Position numbers and translations under genes: made by a program. The notes below the pieces were generated by a model. It was not told the origin of the DNA. It saw only the letters and a program-made list of their open reading frames with translations, and did no database searches. Below are positions 41,896 through 50,247 of a stretch of DNA of 64,000 bases, piece by piece (position 1 is the stretch's first letter; each line of letters opens with the position of its first letter). The DNA is taken from positions 1 through 64,000 of the forward strand of contig NZ_CP018222.1 of assembly GCF_001890385.1 (NCBI RefSeq). The letters are read 5' to 3'. The DNA is from Tardibacter chloracetimidivorans (lineage in GTDB: Bacteria > Pseudomonadota > Alphaproteobacteria > Sphingomonadales > Sphingomonadaceae).

Positions 41896-42330
41896 TCACT
41901 TTCCCCGGCTCGCGGCGAGCTGCGCCGCGAGCCAAGCCTTTTGCTGGCCGATTCCCAATCCGGCCATCGGAACGCGGGCGCGGGCGGCAGCATAGCCAAG
42001 CAAGGGCGCGCGGTAATGCCTCCCCGCCAGAAAAACGATCTCGCCCCGGAAATGGAAACCTAGAAGTTCGTCTAGCTGGGCGATAACGCGCGCACCCCAT
42101 TGGCGGCGGTCGAGCGCGCTCATCGTAGCGAGCGCCCTATCATAAGGATCGACAAGGGTATCGGGATGCAACAGGCCATGCTCCGCCGACAGGATGAACC
42201 AGCGGGAACCAGTGCTTTCGACGTAGGCGCGGGCTTTCCCGAACCAATCGGACTGATAAAGATCAGCCGCGCGCCGACGGGTCGCGGCTTTCTGCGCCAC
42301 GCAACTGACCAGATATATCGCGTCTGTCAC
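41896..42330 (-). CDS. DUF6884 family protein
   Basis: A 144-residue protein. YLVSCVAQKAATRRRAADLY, FILSAEHGLLHPDTLVDPYD and the downstream FRGEIVFLAGRHYRAPLL segments are the DUF6884 hallmarks. The family is related in fold to queuosine/nucleoside-type enzymes in some annotations but no activity is established. The start overlaps the next upstream stop by 4 bases. Confidence 0.75.
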   Translation of the reverse strand: MTDAIYLVSCVAQKAATRRRAADLYQSDWFGKARAYVESTGSRWFILSAEHGLLHPDTLVDPYDRALATMSALDRRQWGARVIAQLDELLGFHFRGEIVFLAGRHYRAPLLGYAAARARVPMAGLGIGQQKAWLAAQLAASRGK

Positions 42331-42518
42331 CGATCATCCTCCAAATCCGCGAAGTGGTCGGCAAGATGATAGGCGAGAAGCTGGCGACCCCATGTTTTGG
42401 GGAGCGGTTTGCGCTCCGCTTCATGGGTGACGGTCGGCCCGCCGAACAAGTCCAGTTGCTGGCCGATCAGCTTGGGAACGGGGACATAGCGGGGCGGGCG
42501 GACGCAATGGCGGGCCAT
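42327..42518 (-). CDS. Uncharacterised 63-residue protein
   Basis: A small basic protein with the segment IGQQLDLFGGPTV, a QxDLFG motif of the kind that in other proteins docks on the beta sliding clamp. That match is short and may be chance. It lies in the leftward operon between two coupled genes. Confidence 0.5.
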   Translation of the reverse strand: MARHCVRPPRYVPVPKLIGQQLDLFGGPTVTHEAERKPLPKTWGRQLLAYHLADHFADLEDDR

Positions 42519-42521
42519 CGG

Positions 42522-42821
42522 TCACCCCCTCTCGCCCGGCTGCGCTTCATCGGCCGCGCCGTCCCCTGCGAATAGGGAAGCGCCAAAGCCAAATCCTTCG
42601 GCGGCGTCCTCGATGGTAGTTACAAGGCCGTCAAAGTCCTCTTCCGGGCCTAGCAGGTCGGCAATCTCGATCACGGCGGCAAGGTCCGCGCCATGGTCCT
42701 CGGCTAGATCGCGAAGATAGCCAAAGCGATCAAACGCCCCGTCTGCTTCATAGCGCTCGATAGGCACGGTCCGCTCGGCGTTGATGCGAAGAATGGTGGC
42801 GATGGGGATATCGGCGCTCAT
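42522..42821 (-). CDS. Uncharacterised acidic protein
   Basis: A 99-residue acidic protein (MSADIPIATILRINAERTVP, LAEDHGADLAAVIEIADLLG, EEDFDGLVTTIEDAAEGF). Overlaps the upstream gene by 4 bases. No family recognised; the charge could reflect DNA mimicry, which is speculative. Confidence 0.55.
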   Translation of the reverse strand: MSADIPIATILRINAERTVPIERYEADGAFDRFGYLRDLAEDHGADLAAVIEIADLLGPEEDFDGLVTTIEDAAEGFGFGASLFAGDGAADEAQPGERG

Positions 42822-43066
42822 TGGCTGAACTCCCGATATGCGGCCTGATCCTCGTAGCGGATGGCATCCACGTCCCACATCGGCCCCAGCACCCCCTTGA
42901 ACTTCGGCTGTCCGATCAGTTGTTCGCGCTGACTGCGATTGCTGTTGAAATAGGTAAAGGCGTAACCCTTCGCGGCGGCGGCGCTGATGGCCTCGTCCGG
43001 CGTGGCGGCGTCAAATTCGGTGACGCTGACGGCCTTGCCGATCATATGGACAATTCGGTATTTCAC
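42818..43066 (-). CDS. Uncharacterised 82-residue protein, first gene after leader repeat C
   Basis: Starts with GTG at 43066 behind a GGAAGGAAAG site that is the near edge of leader repeat C. The protein (KYRIVHMIGKAVSVTEFDA, AAKGYAFTYFNSNRSQREQL) is alpha/beta in appearance, of unknown function. Confidence 0.55.
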   Translation of the reverse strand: MKYRIVHMIGKAVSVTEFDAATPDEAISAAAAKGYAFTYFNSNRSQREQLIGQPKFKGVLGPMWDVDAIRYEDQAAYREFSQ

Positions 43067-43083
43067 TGGCTTTCCTTCCAAAT

Positions 43084-43366
43084 TGGAGCCGAAGGCGATG
43101 GCTGCCATCGACTTCTGCCTGAGCGGCGAGCCGGGTCGGGGAATGGCGCAATGAGGGCTGATTGCGGGGGAGGGGGATCACCCGCCCTGCACAAGCGCAG
43201 CGCGGAAGGGCGGGGACACCCCCGCGATCACCAAGCGAGGGAGCCTGCGACCGAGACGGCTTGGCCCTTGCGCCAGGGGGCAGGAACAGGCCCCGGAATC
43301 CCTGCAAACAGCGCGGCCGATCTATCGGCGGCCATTGCGATCATTGGCGGCATCGCCGGCGAATGA
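43084..43366 (-). promoter_or_regulatory. Leader repeat copy C
   Basis: About 283 bases, the copy that best matches the consensus. The stems described for copy A are present, with CCCGCCCT/AGGGCGGG perfect and the small GCCGATCTATCGGC hairpin at the far end. It is 17 bases upstream of the GTG of the leftward operon 41896-43066. Confidence 0.6.
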
Positions 43367-43412
43367 TCCCGGTCAAGAACCCCGCCGGATCGGTGCGCCG
43401 ATCCGGCAACCG

Positions 43413-43835
43413 CTACAGGTCCAGCTCGCCTTGCCGGAACTCGGCGGGTTCCTCGCCTTCCCGGCCTTGCCATGCAATCTTGTCACCCTGCCAGATGGTG
43501 ACGAAAGCGCGGCCCCGCTCCGGTTCGGGGTCGGGCTTGCGCTCGAAATTGTAGCAGAAGCTGCGGCCCATCGTGCCGCCGCTGGCGACAGGGCCGCCCG
43601 GACGATGGCGGATATGATGGCAATAGCCGCTCGGTTCCTTGACCCGGCGACCATAGCCGCCCTTCCATGCCCGATAGTCGAATTCCTCCCGCTCGGTGGG
43701 CGGTTTCCAATGAAGGCAGCGGCTACAGGCAGCATCATAGGGGCGGGGTGCATAGGCCGGGGGCGGCGTCTGCGGCGCCGGATCGTCCAGCGGCGGTCCC
43801 CCGTTGTCGCCTATGCCGGGGCGGGGGGCCTTCAT
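43413..43835 (-). CDS. Uncharacterised protein with cysteine motif
   Basis: A 140-residue protein: a Pro-rich N-terminus (PGIGDNGGPPLDDPAPQ), CSRCLHW, then GYCHHIRHRP and FCYNFERKPD. The cysteine/histidine spacing suggests metal binding. It overlaps the next gene by 4 bases. Common on sphingomonad-type plasmids; function unknown. Confidence 0.55.
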   Translation of the reverse strand: MKAPRPGIGDNGGPPLDDPAPQTPPPAYAPRPYDAACSRCLHWKPPTEREEFDYRAWKGGYGRRVKEPSGYCHHIRHRPGGPVASGGTMGRSFCYNFERKPDPEPERGRAFVTIWQGDKIAWQGREGEEPAEFRQGELDL

Positions 43836-44431
43836 TGTTCATTCTCGATCGGCTCGACGTCGCGTAGCTCGACGAAAACGATCTTCTCGGCGCGCTCGGC
43901 CCCTACCGGATCAAGATAGATATGGACATAATCGGTGATGGTTCGGGATATGCGCCAGACCACGCCGACGCGGCCCGCTCTGCGCTCGAATTGGCCGTCG
44001 ATGGACGCTGACGCTCCTATGAGGCGAACGCGCTGGCCAAGTCGCAGCCAGTTTGCCGCTGAACGGAGCATCGCCGCCTTTTCTTCGTCGCTTAGCGCGG
44101 GGCGGCCGATGCCGAATGCTGCATGGGGATCGCGCGCGATCCGGGCCAGCTTCTCGTCAATAGGCTCCGGTTGCCAGTCGATGACCGGCCCCGGCTTCGT
44201 CCGGTGCATGTGTGTCACCGCCCTCGCGCCGAATAGATCGGGCTGCACGCCTATAGTGCGTCTGGCGATCATGGCGGCATGATAATCGTGACGCCATTGC
44301 CCATCGGGTGTTAGGCGCGGCTGCTCGCGCGCGAGTGTCATAAGCTCGGCAAATTCCGCTTCCGACACGGTGGCGATCCTCGGGTTGTAGCCTGTCACCG
44401 TTCGGCCGCGTTCGTCTGTGTCGCCGCTCAT
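43832..44431 (-). CDS. Uncharacterised protein
   Basis: A 199-residue protein. Visible segments are QWRHDYHAAMIARRTIGVQP, DLFGARAVTHMHRTKPG and RLIGASASIDGQFERRAGRV. A QPDLFG stretch again resembles a clamp-binding motif. Overlaps its neighbours by 4 bases on both sides. Function unknown. Confidence 0.55.
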   Translation of the reverse strand: MSGDTDERGRTVTGYNPRIATVSEAEFAELMTLAREQPRLTPDGQWRHDYHAAMIARRTIGVQPDLFGARAVTHMHRTKPGPVIDWQPEPIDEKLARIARDPHAAFGIGRPALSDEEKAAMLRSAANWLRLGQRVRLIGASASIDGQFERRAGRVGVVWRISRTITDYVHIYLDPVGAERAEKIVFVELRDVEPIENEQ

Positions 44432-44655
44432 GTCGCGGCCCCTTCCGCGACGGCAGCAGCGGCCAATATGCGAAGAAAAGAGGAAAGCCGCTCGATCCTG
44501 TCGGCGGTCGTGTCGTCGCTGGTGGTGTCCATGTCGTAATGGTCGAGATAGACGCGCAGTAACGCGCGATATTGATACGCATCGGGGCCACTGGTGAGGC
44601 TCGCGGCCAGATAATCATATCCGGTTTGCAAACGCAGTTGCTCGTTCGTGGTCAT
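44428..44655 (-). CDS. Uncharacterised 75-residue protein
   Basis: A helical protein (NEQLRLQTGYDYLAASLTSG, YRALLRVYLDHYDMD, ERLSSFLRILAAAAVAEG), likely last conserved member before the ardC remnant. The ATG at 44655 has AAGGACCG upstream. Function unknown. Confidence 0.55.
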   Translation of the reverse strand: MTTNEQLRLQTGYDYLAASLTSGPDAYQYRALLRVYLDHYDMDTTSDDTTADRIERLSSFLRILAAAAVAEGAAT

Positions 44656-44707
44656 GGCTCGGTCCTTTCGATAAATGGCGGTGCGGCTGCGCACCGCCCC
44701 TGATCGG

Positions 44708-44914
44708 TCAAGCGGCCTGCCGCGCGGGTTCATCGGTCATGTGGGAGAGGATCAATTCGCTCGCGGCCTGCGCGGCGGCGGCGGCGCGGAAGATGGCGCG
44801 CTTGTCGCCCCGAAGCGCCTTGAGCCAATCGGCAATATAGGCGGCGTGATCCTCGCGCTCGGTCGGTTTCATGCCTAGCTGCGCGCAAAGCATCGCTGCG
44901 CCAATCTCGGCGAT
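44708..44914 (-). pseudogene. ardC: 3' fragment of the resident ardC gene
   Basis: Encodes the last 67 residues of an ArdC-type protein (EIGAAMLCAQLGMKPTERED, HAAYIADWLKALRGDKRAIF). Its upstream part was displaced by the recombinase-trio element whose left end is at 44915. The core bases GGCGAT (44909-44914) next to that end are matched by GGCAAT (51789-51794) at the other end. Joined there, the frame continues in phase with the middle fragment (EELIA then EIGAAM). Confidence 0.82.
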
Positions 44915-44928
44915 ATATCCTGACAGTC
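44915..44928 (+). repeat. Left terminal inverted repeat of the recombinase-trio element
   Basis: ATATCCTGACAGTC, inverted relative to 51775-51788. The 330 bases that follow, up to the ardC stop at 45265, contain only GC-rich inverted repeats such as GGGCGAAGCCCG and show no gene. Confidence 0.6.
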
Positions 44929-45264
44929 CAGCCAAAAATGGCGGTTGGAAATAAAAACCATCGGTGCCTCCAGCACTGCCCAGAACCCCATGGCTCCCCC
45001 GATGCGGGGGCGGGCGGCGAGAACGACCGGAGAGGCCCGCGCAAGCGGCGGGCCGCACCCGGCTCGGCGAAGCCGGGCTTGCGGCGCGCCGTGGCGGGCC
45101 TAGCAGGGAGCGCCGACCAGACCCGCATCGAGGGAGGCCCGAAAAATCAGCGCCGCCGCGCCAGCGGCGTCCGTTGGTGAGCGGGCGAAGCCCGCGCATC
45201 GCCATGCGCGACGAAGCGGCCGAGCCCGCGAGGGATCGGCCGCTCAGCGTTGGTTGCTGCTGGA

Positions 45265-46131
45265 TCATGGCTGCCGGGTGTGCATCCAGTCGGCCGCCGC
45301 CTGCGCCTTGCTCGCCGCGGTGAAGATCGCCCGGGGCTCGTCCTTGAGCAGTTGCAGCCAGGAGGCGATGTAGGCCGCGTGATCGGGTCGCGGTTCGTGC
45401 GCGATCCCGAGATCGGCGAGCAGGAACGATGCGGTCAGCTCGGCGGTCGCTTCCTCCATGGCGAGCGCGTGCTTGGTCCACTTGGTGCTGAAATCCCGGT
45501 CGAGCCGATGGGCTGCGCCACTGGCATGAGCTGCCTCGTGAATATGGGTGGCGTAGAAGCCGTGGGCGTCGTGGAAGGCGCTGAAATCCGGCATGTGGAT
45601 GCGGTCTTCGGCGATGTGATAATAGGCGCTGGCCGAGCCGTAGACGGTATCGATGCCGAGCGCGGCGATGAAGGCTTCGGCGGCGGCGAGGCGTTCGCTC
45701 TCGGGCAGGACCGGCCCCGGTTCGGGCGCATAGCCATCGATCTGATCGGCGTTGAACAGGCTGAACGCCTTGGCGAAAAGCCGTCGGTGGTCGCCATCAT
45801 CGTCGCTGGCTTCGTCACCCTTCGCGCGAAACTCCTTCCAGAGGACGCCGAGGCTGGCGTGCTCGCCCTTGCGGACCTGCGCGCCGAGCGCCTGCCACTG
45901 GCGATAGGTGCCCCAGACCCCGCTCGCATAGCCGCTGCCATAGGCGGCCGCCCAGAGCGAGACCGTATTTATGCCGCGATAGGGCTTGCCGCTGGCGACG
46001 TTGGTCGGGCGGGTGACGTCGGCGCCGGAATGATGCCACGGCATGCGCCAGGTGCCGGTGCCGGCTTCGATGGCGTTGACGATCGCTTGCGTGATGCGCG
46101 CGTAGACGTCGACACGTGGTGAGGCTGACAT
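45265..46131 (-). CDS. ardC: ArdC-family antirestriction protein (zincin-like), carried by the element
   Basis: A 288-residue protein. The N-terminal single-strand-DNA-binding domain (RVDVYARITQAIVNAIEAGT, GKPYRGINTVSLWAAAYG, WGTYRQWQALGAQVRKGE) is followed by a zinc metalloprotease-like domain with HEAAH in place of HExxH and a C-terminal HAAYIASWLQLLKDEPRAIF. ArdC proteins protect incoming single-stranded plasmid DNA. GGAGAACAG precedes the ATG at 46131. It differs in sequence from the resident ardC, so it did not arise by recent duplication. Confidence 0.88.
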   Translation of the reverse strand: MSASPRVDVYARITQAIVNAIEAGTGTWRMPWHHSGADVTRPTNVASGKPYRGINTVSLWAAAYGSGYASGVWGTYRQWQALGAQVRKGEHASLGVLWKEFRAKGDEASDDDGDHRRLFAKAFSLFNADQIDGYAPEPGPVLPESERLAAAEAFIAALGIDTVYGSASAYYHIAEDRIHMPDFSAFHDAHGFYATHIHEAAHASGAAHRLDRDFSTKWTKHALAMEEATAELTASFLLADLGIAHEPRPDHAAYIASWLQLLKDEPRAIFTAASKAQAAADWMHTRQP

Positions 46132-46300
46132 GATCTGTTCTCCGTTCTCGCGGCGGGGACCATCCCCGGCGGCGGAGGCCCGTTCGCGCCGGGCACAGGG
46201 GGGCTCGCGCACCCGTCAGGGCCGCAGCGAAGCGAAGGACGGCGAAGCCGTTGCGCGGGCGCGCCGACCGGCGCAGGACTCCGCCAACAGCCGGGGTGGT

Positions 46301-48463
46301 CTACGGCGCGGGAGGATCGATCCCGGCAATCACCGCGGTCAGGCGATCGAGCTCGCGCTGGAGAGCTTGACGCTGGAGATCGGAGATGCGCCGTTCGCGT
46401 AGATGCGCCCTGACATCGGCCGCCGCGCGTTCCCAGGCCGGCCTGTGGCGGGCGGTGATGCAGGCGTTGGGACAGCGGGTCGGCTCGCACAGGGCGGTGA
46501 GTGGCTGCGCGGGATCGGGGGTCGTCACGCGCTTGAGGCAGAGCGCGGTCGCGGGATCGAAGAAGCAATCCGCGAGCGGGCCGACATGGAAGGTGCGCGC
46601 GACGCTGGCGAGCATGACGCGCAGGCGGGCGCGATCGGCGATCATGGCGGGCAATGGCCCGAGCTGAACGGCGGCATCGTCGAGCGTCCGCCCGATACGC
46701 GGTCCCGCCGGCCCGCCAAGCGATGCGCCGCCCTGACGCCGGTCGAAATAGTCCAGCAGGTCATCAGTCTGACCGAGCCGGCACTGCGCCTCGACCTCAG
46801 CGCGAAACCCCGATGCGCTGGTCCCGGCATAGCCTTCGAACGCGGCGACCGAGGCGTGCTTGTACTGGATCATGCCGGCGATGGTGCCGAACGGACGGTT
46901 GGCGATGTGCCACGCGATCGTGCGCCGGAACTGCCGCGTCGTGATGCGCCACGGCTTGCCATCGGGACCGGGCGGGATGACCGGCATATCGGGGCTGCCG
47001 AAGGCGGTGTTGAGGTGATCGCGGAAGGTGTTGAGCTGACGGACCACCTCGCTCGACAGATGCGTCTTGGAGACGGCGCTCGCGCGCAGCACCGGCCAGA
47101 GCGTATCGCTGCCGCTGGCGCGCGCCGGTCCTGCCGACAGGCGTTCGAGCACCGTGATCGCATCGGCGACCGGCTCTATCGTCACCCAGCTCGCCGCCTC
47201 GCCCACGGCCGCCCGGCGCTTGTAGATGGTCGATCGGATGCGATGCCGCTCGATCAGGCCGTCCTCACTGCGCGCGATAGAGAGACACCCGCGCCGCATC
47301 GCCTGCACCTCGCAGTCGCGCATGCCGGTCAGGTAGGCGCACACGATATAGGCGGCGGCCTGGAGCATCCGTTCCTCGTGTGCGAGAGTCTTCGCGTCGA
47401 AGTGCTCGCGCCATGGCCGACCGCTCTCGGGATCGATCGAGATCGGCGTGTCCATGCCGCCGACCTCTACCCCCAGTTCGGCCGCCACTGCGTCGATCAA
47501 CCTCGCTTCACCGCCGGTCAGCAGGAGATGCGCGCCTGGCTCGGCCTGCACGTCGATCCCGGCATGGAGATGCAGGAGATGGGCGTTGATCGGTGGGGTC
47601 ACGGCGCCGGTGTTGGGGTCGACGCGCAGCTTGCCGTTATGAGCGGTGCCCCAGATCGGTGCGCCGCGCCCCTCGCGGCGTCGGCGACCGAAATAGGCCT
47701 TCAGGCGGGTGCGGCGACGTTGCCGGCGATCAGCGTCCGGGAGGCCGGAGTCGGCGGCGACGAGACGATCCCGGCGCGCTTCGAGCCGATCAAGCTCGCG
47801 ACGGGCTGCGAGAATGTCGTCAGCGAAGACGGTGACGTAGCGCAACGACCATGCGAGCAGCGCGGCGATGACCTCTTCCGGGAACCGCGGCGTGCGGTTC
47901 TCCCGGACATGCCGGTAGCCCGCGACGCGGGCGGGCGCCTGTCCGGCCCAGGGCTCGAATGCAAGGCCTCCGCCAGCGAGGTGGTCACGATAGTGATAGA
48001 GATCGGAGATCACTTCGAGGAGGTGGCCGACGATGACGGGTCGCCGGGCCGGATCGGCACGAAGGTGCCGGGCATAGGCATCGACCAACGCCTGATCGAT
48101 ACGGGAAACGTCGAGCCGTCCGAGCCGCTCACGGGCGAAAGCGAAGAACCGGCGGGCACGGTTGAATGCCTGGCGAATGCTCGCCGGCGGCAGCTTCGGG
48201 CGGTAGCCGGGAAGATCGACGTTGAGACGGGCGTAGAGATAGGCGCGCATCGCCGCCTGCACATCGGCATGTTCGAGCACGTCGAAATGCACGGTGACGT
48301 GGCAGCGCCGGGCGTTCTCGCGGAATACGGCGAGACCGAGATCCCAGCTCGGGTCGCCGACGCGAGACAGCTCCTCGCGGGCGTGGCCCTCCTTGAGCGG
48401 CGCGCTCGCCAGCACGGGGCGATCGTCGAAGGCAGGCTCTTGGGCATGGGCGGGTATGGTCAT
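46301..48463 (-). CDS. Large tyrosine recombinase, third of the trio
   Basis: A 720-residue integrase-like protein. The catalytic domain is in the middle: Arg in TGMRDCEVQAM, then RRTIAWHIANRP in the box II region (arginine kept, first histidine replaced), and a terminal tyrosine in SVAAFEGYAG. A C-terminal extension has a cysteine cluster (CEPTRCPNACITARH) that may bind zinc. It overlaps the second recombinase by 4 bases. All three are probably needed for transposition. Confidence 0.82.
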   Translation of the reverse strand: MTIPAHAQEPAFDDRPVLASAPLKEGHAREELSRVGDPSWDLGLAVFRENARRCHVTVHFDVLEHADVQAAMRAYLYARLNVDLPGYRPKLPPASIRQAFNRARRFFAFARERLGRLDVSRIDQALVDAYARHLRADPARRPVIVGHLLEVISDLYHYRDHLAGGGLAFEPWAGQAPARVAGYRHVRENRTPRFPEEVIAALLAWSLRYVTVFADDILAARRELDRLEARRDRLVAADSGLPDADRRQRRRTRLKAYFGRRRREGRGAPIWGTAHNGKLRVDPNTGAVTPPINAHLLHLHAGIDVQAEPGAHLLLTGGEARLIDAVAAELGVEVGGMDTPISIDPESGRPWREHFDAKTLAHEERMLQAAAYIVCAYLTGMRDCEVQAMRRGCLSIARSEDGLIERHRIRSTIYKRRAAVGEAASWVTIEPVADAITVLERLSAGPARASGSDTLWPVLRASAVSKTHLSSEVVRQLNTFRDHLNTAFGSPDMPVIPPGPDGKPWRITTRQFRRTIAWHIANRPFGTIAGMIQYKHASVAAFEGYAGTSASGFRAEVEAQCRLGQTDDLLDYFDRRQGGASLGGPAGPRIGRTLDDAAVQLGPLPAMIADRARLRVMLASVARTFHVGPLADCFFDPATALCLKRVTTPDPAQPLTALCEPTRCPNACITARHRPAWERAAADVRAHLRERRISDLQRQALQRELDRLTAVIAGIDPPAP

Positions 48464-50247
48464 GCGCGTGCCTCCGGCGGCAGATAAAGCCGCTCGCTCT
48501 CCATCTGCCGGCGCGCATCGGCGATGACGGCATCGGAGAAGGCCGGCACGACCTGGGCGGTGATGCGGGCATGGACGCGGCCGAACTTGGCCGCCCAGTC
48601 GGTCGCGGGCAGGCTCAGCCGCTGTTCTTCGACGAAGACGAGGAAAGCCAGGATCGCGGGGAGCTTGCGCGCGGTGATGACGGCGTTAGGGCAATCAAGG
48701 CAGCCCCAGAAGGGCTGCGCACAGGGCGAACCGGCCTCGGCGAAGGGACTGTTATGGAAGCCCGCGCAGGCGGCGAGCCAGACATCCTGTTCGCCGTCGA
48801 GCAACGGACCCACGGTAGCCAGCGGCATCAGCGGCTCGGCCTGATCGGGCGCTTTGCGCAACGCCTGCTCGGCGGTGGGCGGAAGCACGGTCGGCATCGC
48901 GGCGGCGACCGCTGCGCGGAAGGCGTCGGCGACGGCCGTCTCGTGCAGGGGCCGGAGCGACGGCAGATCAGCATAGTGGCGCGCCGCTACCTCGCGCGAG
49001 TGGCCGACCGCGAAGCGGGCTATATGCCCCTCGGTCTTGGTGTACCATAACGCCTTGTGGGTCTTGCGGAGCCGGGAGAGCAGCAGGTGGAGCGGCTTGC
49101 CGTCGTCATCGACAATATCGTTCTGCGCCACCCAGGCATCGATCCGTTCCGTCGGGTGGCGGATACCTGCCCGCAGGCCGCCAGCGTTGTGATAAACCCA
49201 AATACGATCGTCGTTTAGATGCGTGCGGGCAGTCGCCGTGACCTCGATCAGGCGACGAATAAGACCGCCAGGCGTGCCACCACCGCCGTCGCGGACGTGC
49301 ATGCTCTTATGCTCGGCGCCGCGAGCGCGGCGCTTGAGATAGCGCAGTTCCACCGTGCCGGCATGGGGGTTGGTGAGACAATCCACGGTCAGCGTCTTCA
49401 GGCACTCGGGCTCGAGGCCGGTATCGAGCGTGAGCAACACGAGCAGCGCCGGCAGATCGCGCGCAAGCAGGTGATGGCGGCCATGCAGGTCGTCGATGAG
49501 CGTGCTGATCGGCAATGCGCGCCGCATGCGCATGAAATAGAGGCTCTTCAGCGCGGGCTGGTCTGCGACGATAAAGCCCTGCCGCGCGATGATCGCTTCG
49601 ACATCGGCGCGCGCGCTGGCGATGACCGGGTCGCCCTCATCGGTCCGGTCGTCGGCGCCGAGACGGCGGAACATCGCTTCGACATCGGTCCTCGCGGCGT
49701 CGCGCAACGCGCGGGCGACGAAGGGGCTATAAGCATCGCGCGGGGTCGAGCGGCCCGCCGATGTGGCCAGCGTGTAGCGCAGCCGCTCATGCAGGTCGGA
49801 CGCGATCCGATCGGGCCGGTCTGCCTCGATCGCGCGCAATGTGTTGATGATCTTGCCGACCGTTATGTGCCGGTGGATCGCGCCCATCCCGCGCTGTTCG
49901 AGCGCGGAGGCGAACCCATCGATATGGACTGCGCGCAGGTCGCTGACGCCAGCCACGTTCAGCGCGTCATCGCCAAGCCAGGCGAAGAACAGGCGGTAGG
50001 CATTTACATACTGCTTGATGACGCTGGCCGCACCGATGGGGCCGCCGAGCGCCGCTGACCGACGTAGCGCGCCCGCGAAGGCGATGGCGAGTGGGCGAGG
50101 AACGAGCCCAGTCATATCGATCAGGACCGTTCCGCCATGCCGTGCCTCGATCGTGAACTTGAGGCCGAGCACAGGATCGGGCTGCACGGACTCCGGCGTG
50201 ATCGGCGCGAAAGCGACAGGCCGGCCCTTGCGGGGATGCCCGCTCAT
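48460..50247 (-). CDS. Large tyrosine recombinase, second of the trio
   Basis: A 595-residue protein. The catalytic region is recognisable (LLTLDTGLEPECLKTLTVD, LLLSRLRKTHKALWYTK, AVGHSREVAARHYAD), but the first catalytic position, usually Arg in TGLR, is Glu here. The box II arginine and the tyrosine are present. A zinc-like cluster CAQPFWGCLDCPNAVIT follows. It may be a structural or accessory partner of the canonical first recombinase. ATG 50247 overlaps the first gene by 4 bases. Confidence 0.82.
   Translation of the reverse strand: MSGHPRKGRPVAFAPITPESVQPDPVLGLKFTIEARHGGTVLIDMTGLVPRPLAIAFAGALRRSAALGGPIGAASVIKQYVNAYRLFFAWLGDDALNVAGVSDLRAVHIDGFASALEQRGMGAIHRHITVGKIINTLRAIEADRPDRIASDLHERLRYTLATSAGRSTPRDAYSPFVARALRDAARTDVEAMFRRLGADDRTDEGDPVIASARADVEAIIARQGFIVADQPALKSLYFMRMRRALPISTLIDDLHGRHHLLARDLPALLVLLTLDTGLEPECLKTLTVDCLTNPHAGTVELRYLKRRARGAEHKSMHVRDGGGGTPGGLIRRLIEVTATARTHLNDDRIWVYHNAGGLRAGIRHPTERIDAWVAQNDIVDDDGKPLHLLLSRLRKTHKALWYTKTEGHIARFAVGHSREVAARHYADLPSLRPLHETAVADAFRAAVAAAMPTVLPPTAEQALRKAPDQAEPLMPLATVGPLLDGEQDVWLAACAGFHNSPFAEAGSPCAQPFWGCLDCPNAVITARKLPAILAFLVFVEEQRLSLPATDWAAKFGRVHARITAQVVPAFSDAVIADARRQMESERLYLPPEARA

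Noticed and set aside
43011-43307. Minus-strand frame beginning MQGFRGLFLPPGARAK, present in three leader repeats
   Set aside because: It is repeated because the DNA is repeated. It lacks a ribosome-binding site, has a non-protein-like composition and overlaps the structured leader, so I treat it as non-coding.
37336-43366. Possible CRISPR array from repeated sequence
   Set aside because: The repeats are 240-300 bases long, kilobases apart and separated by genes; no short regular repeat-spacer pattern exists.
46403-48487. 694-codon plus-strand frame opposite the third recombinase
   Set aside because: Shadow of a clear integrase gene; composition rich in Arg, Gly and Asp without motifs.
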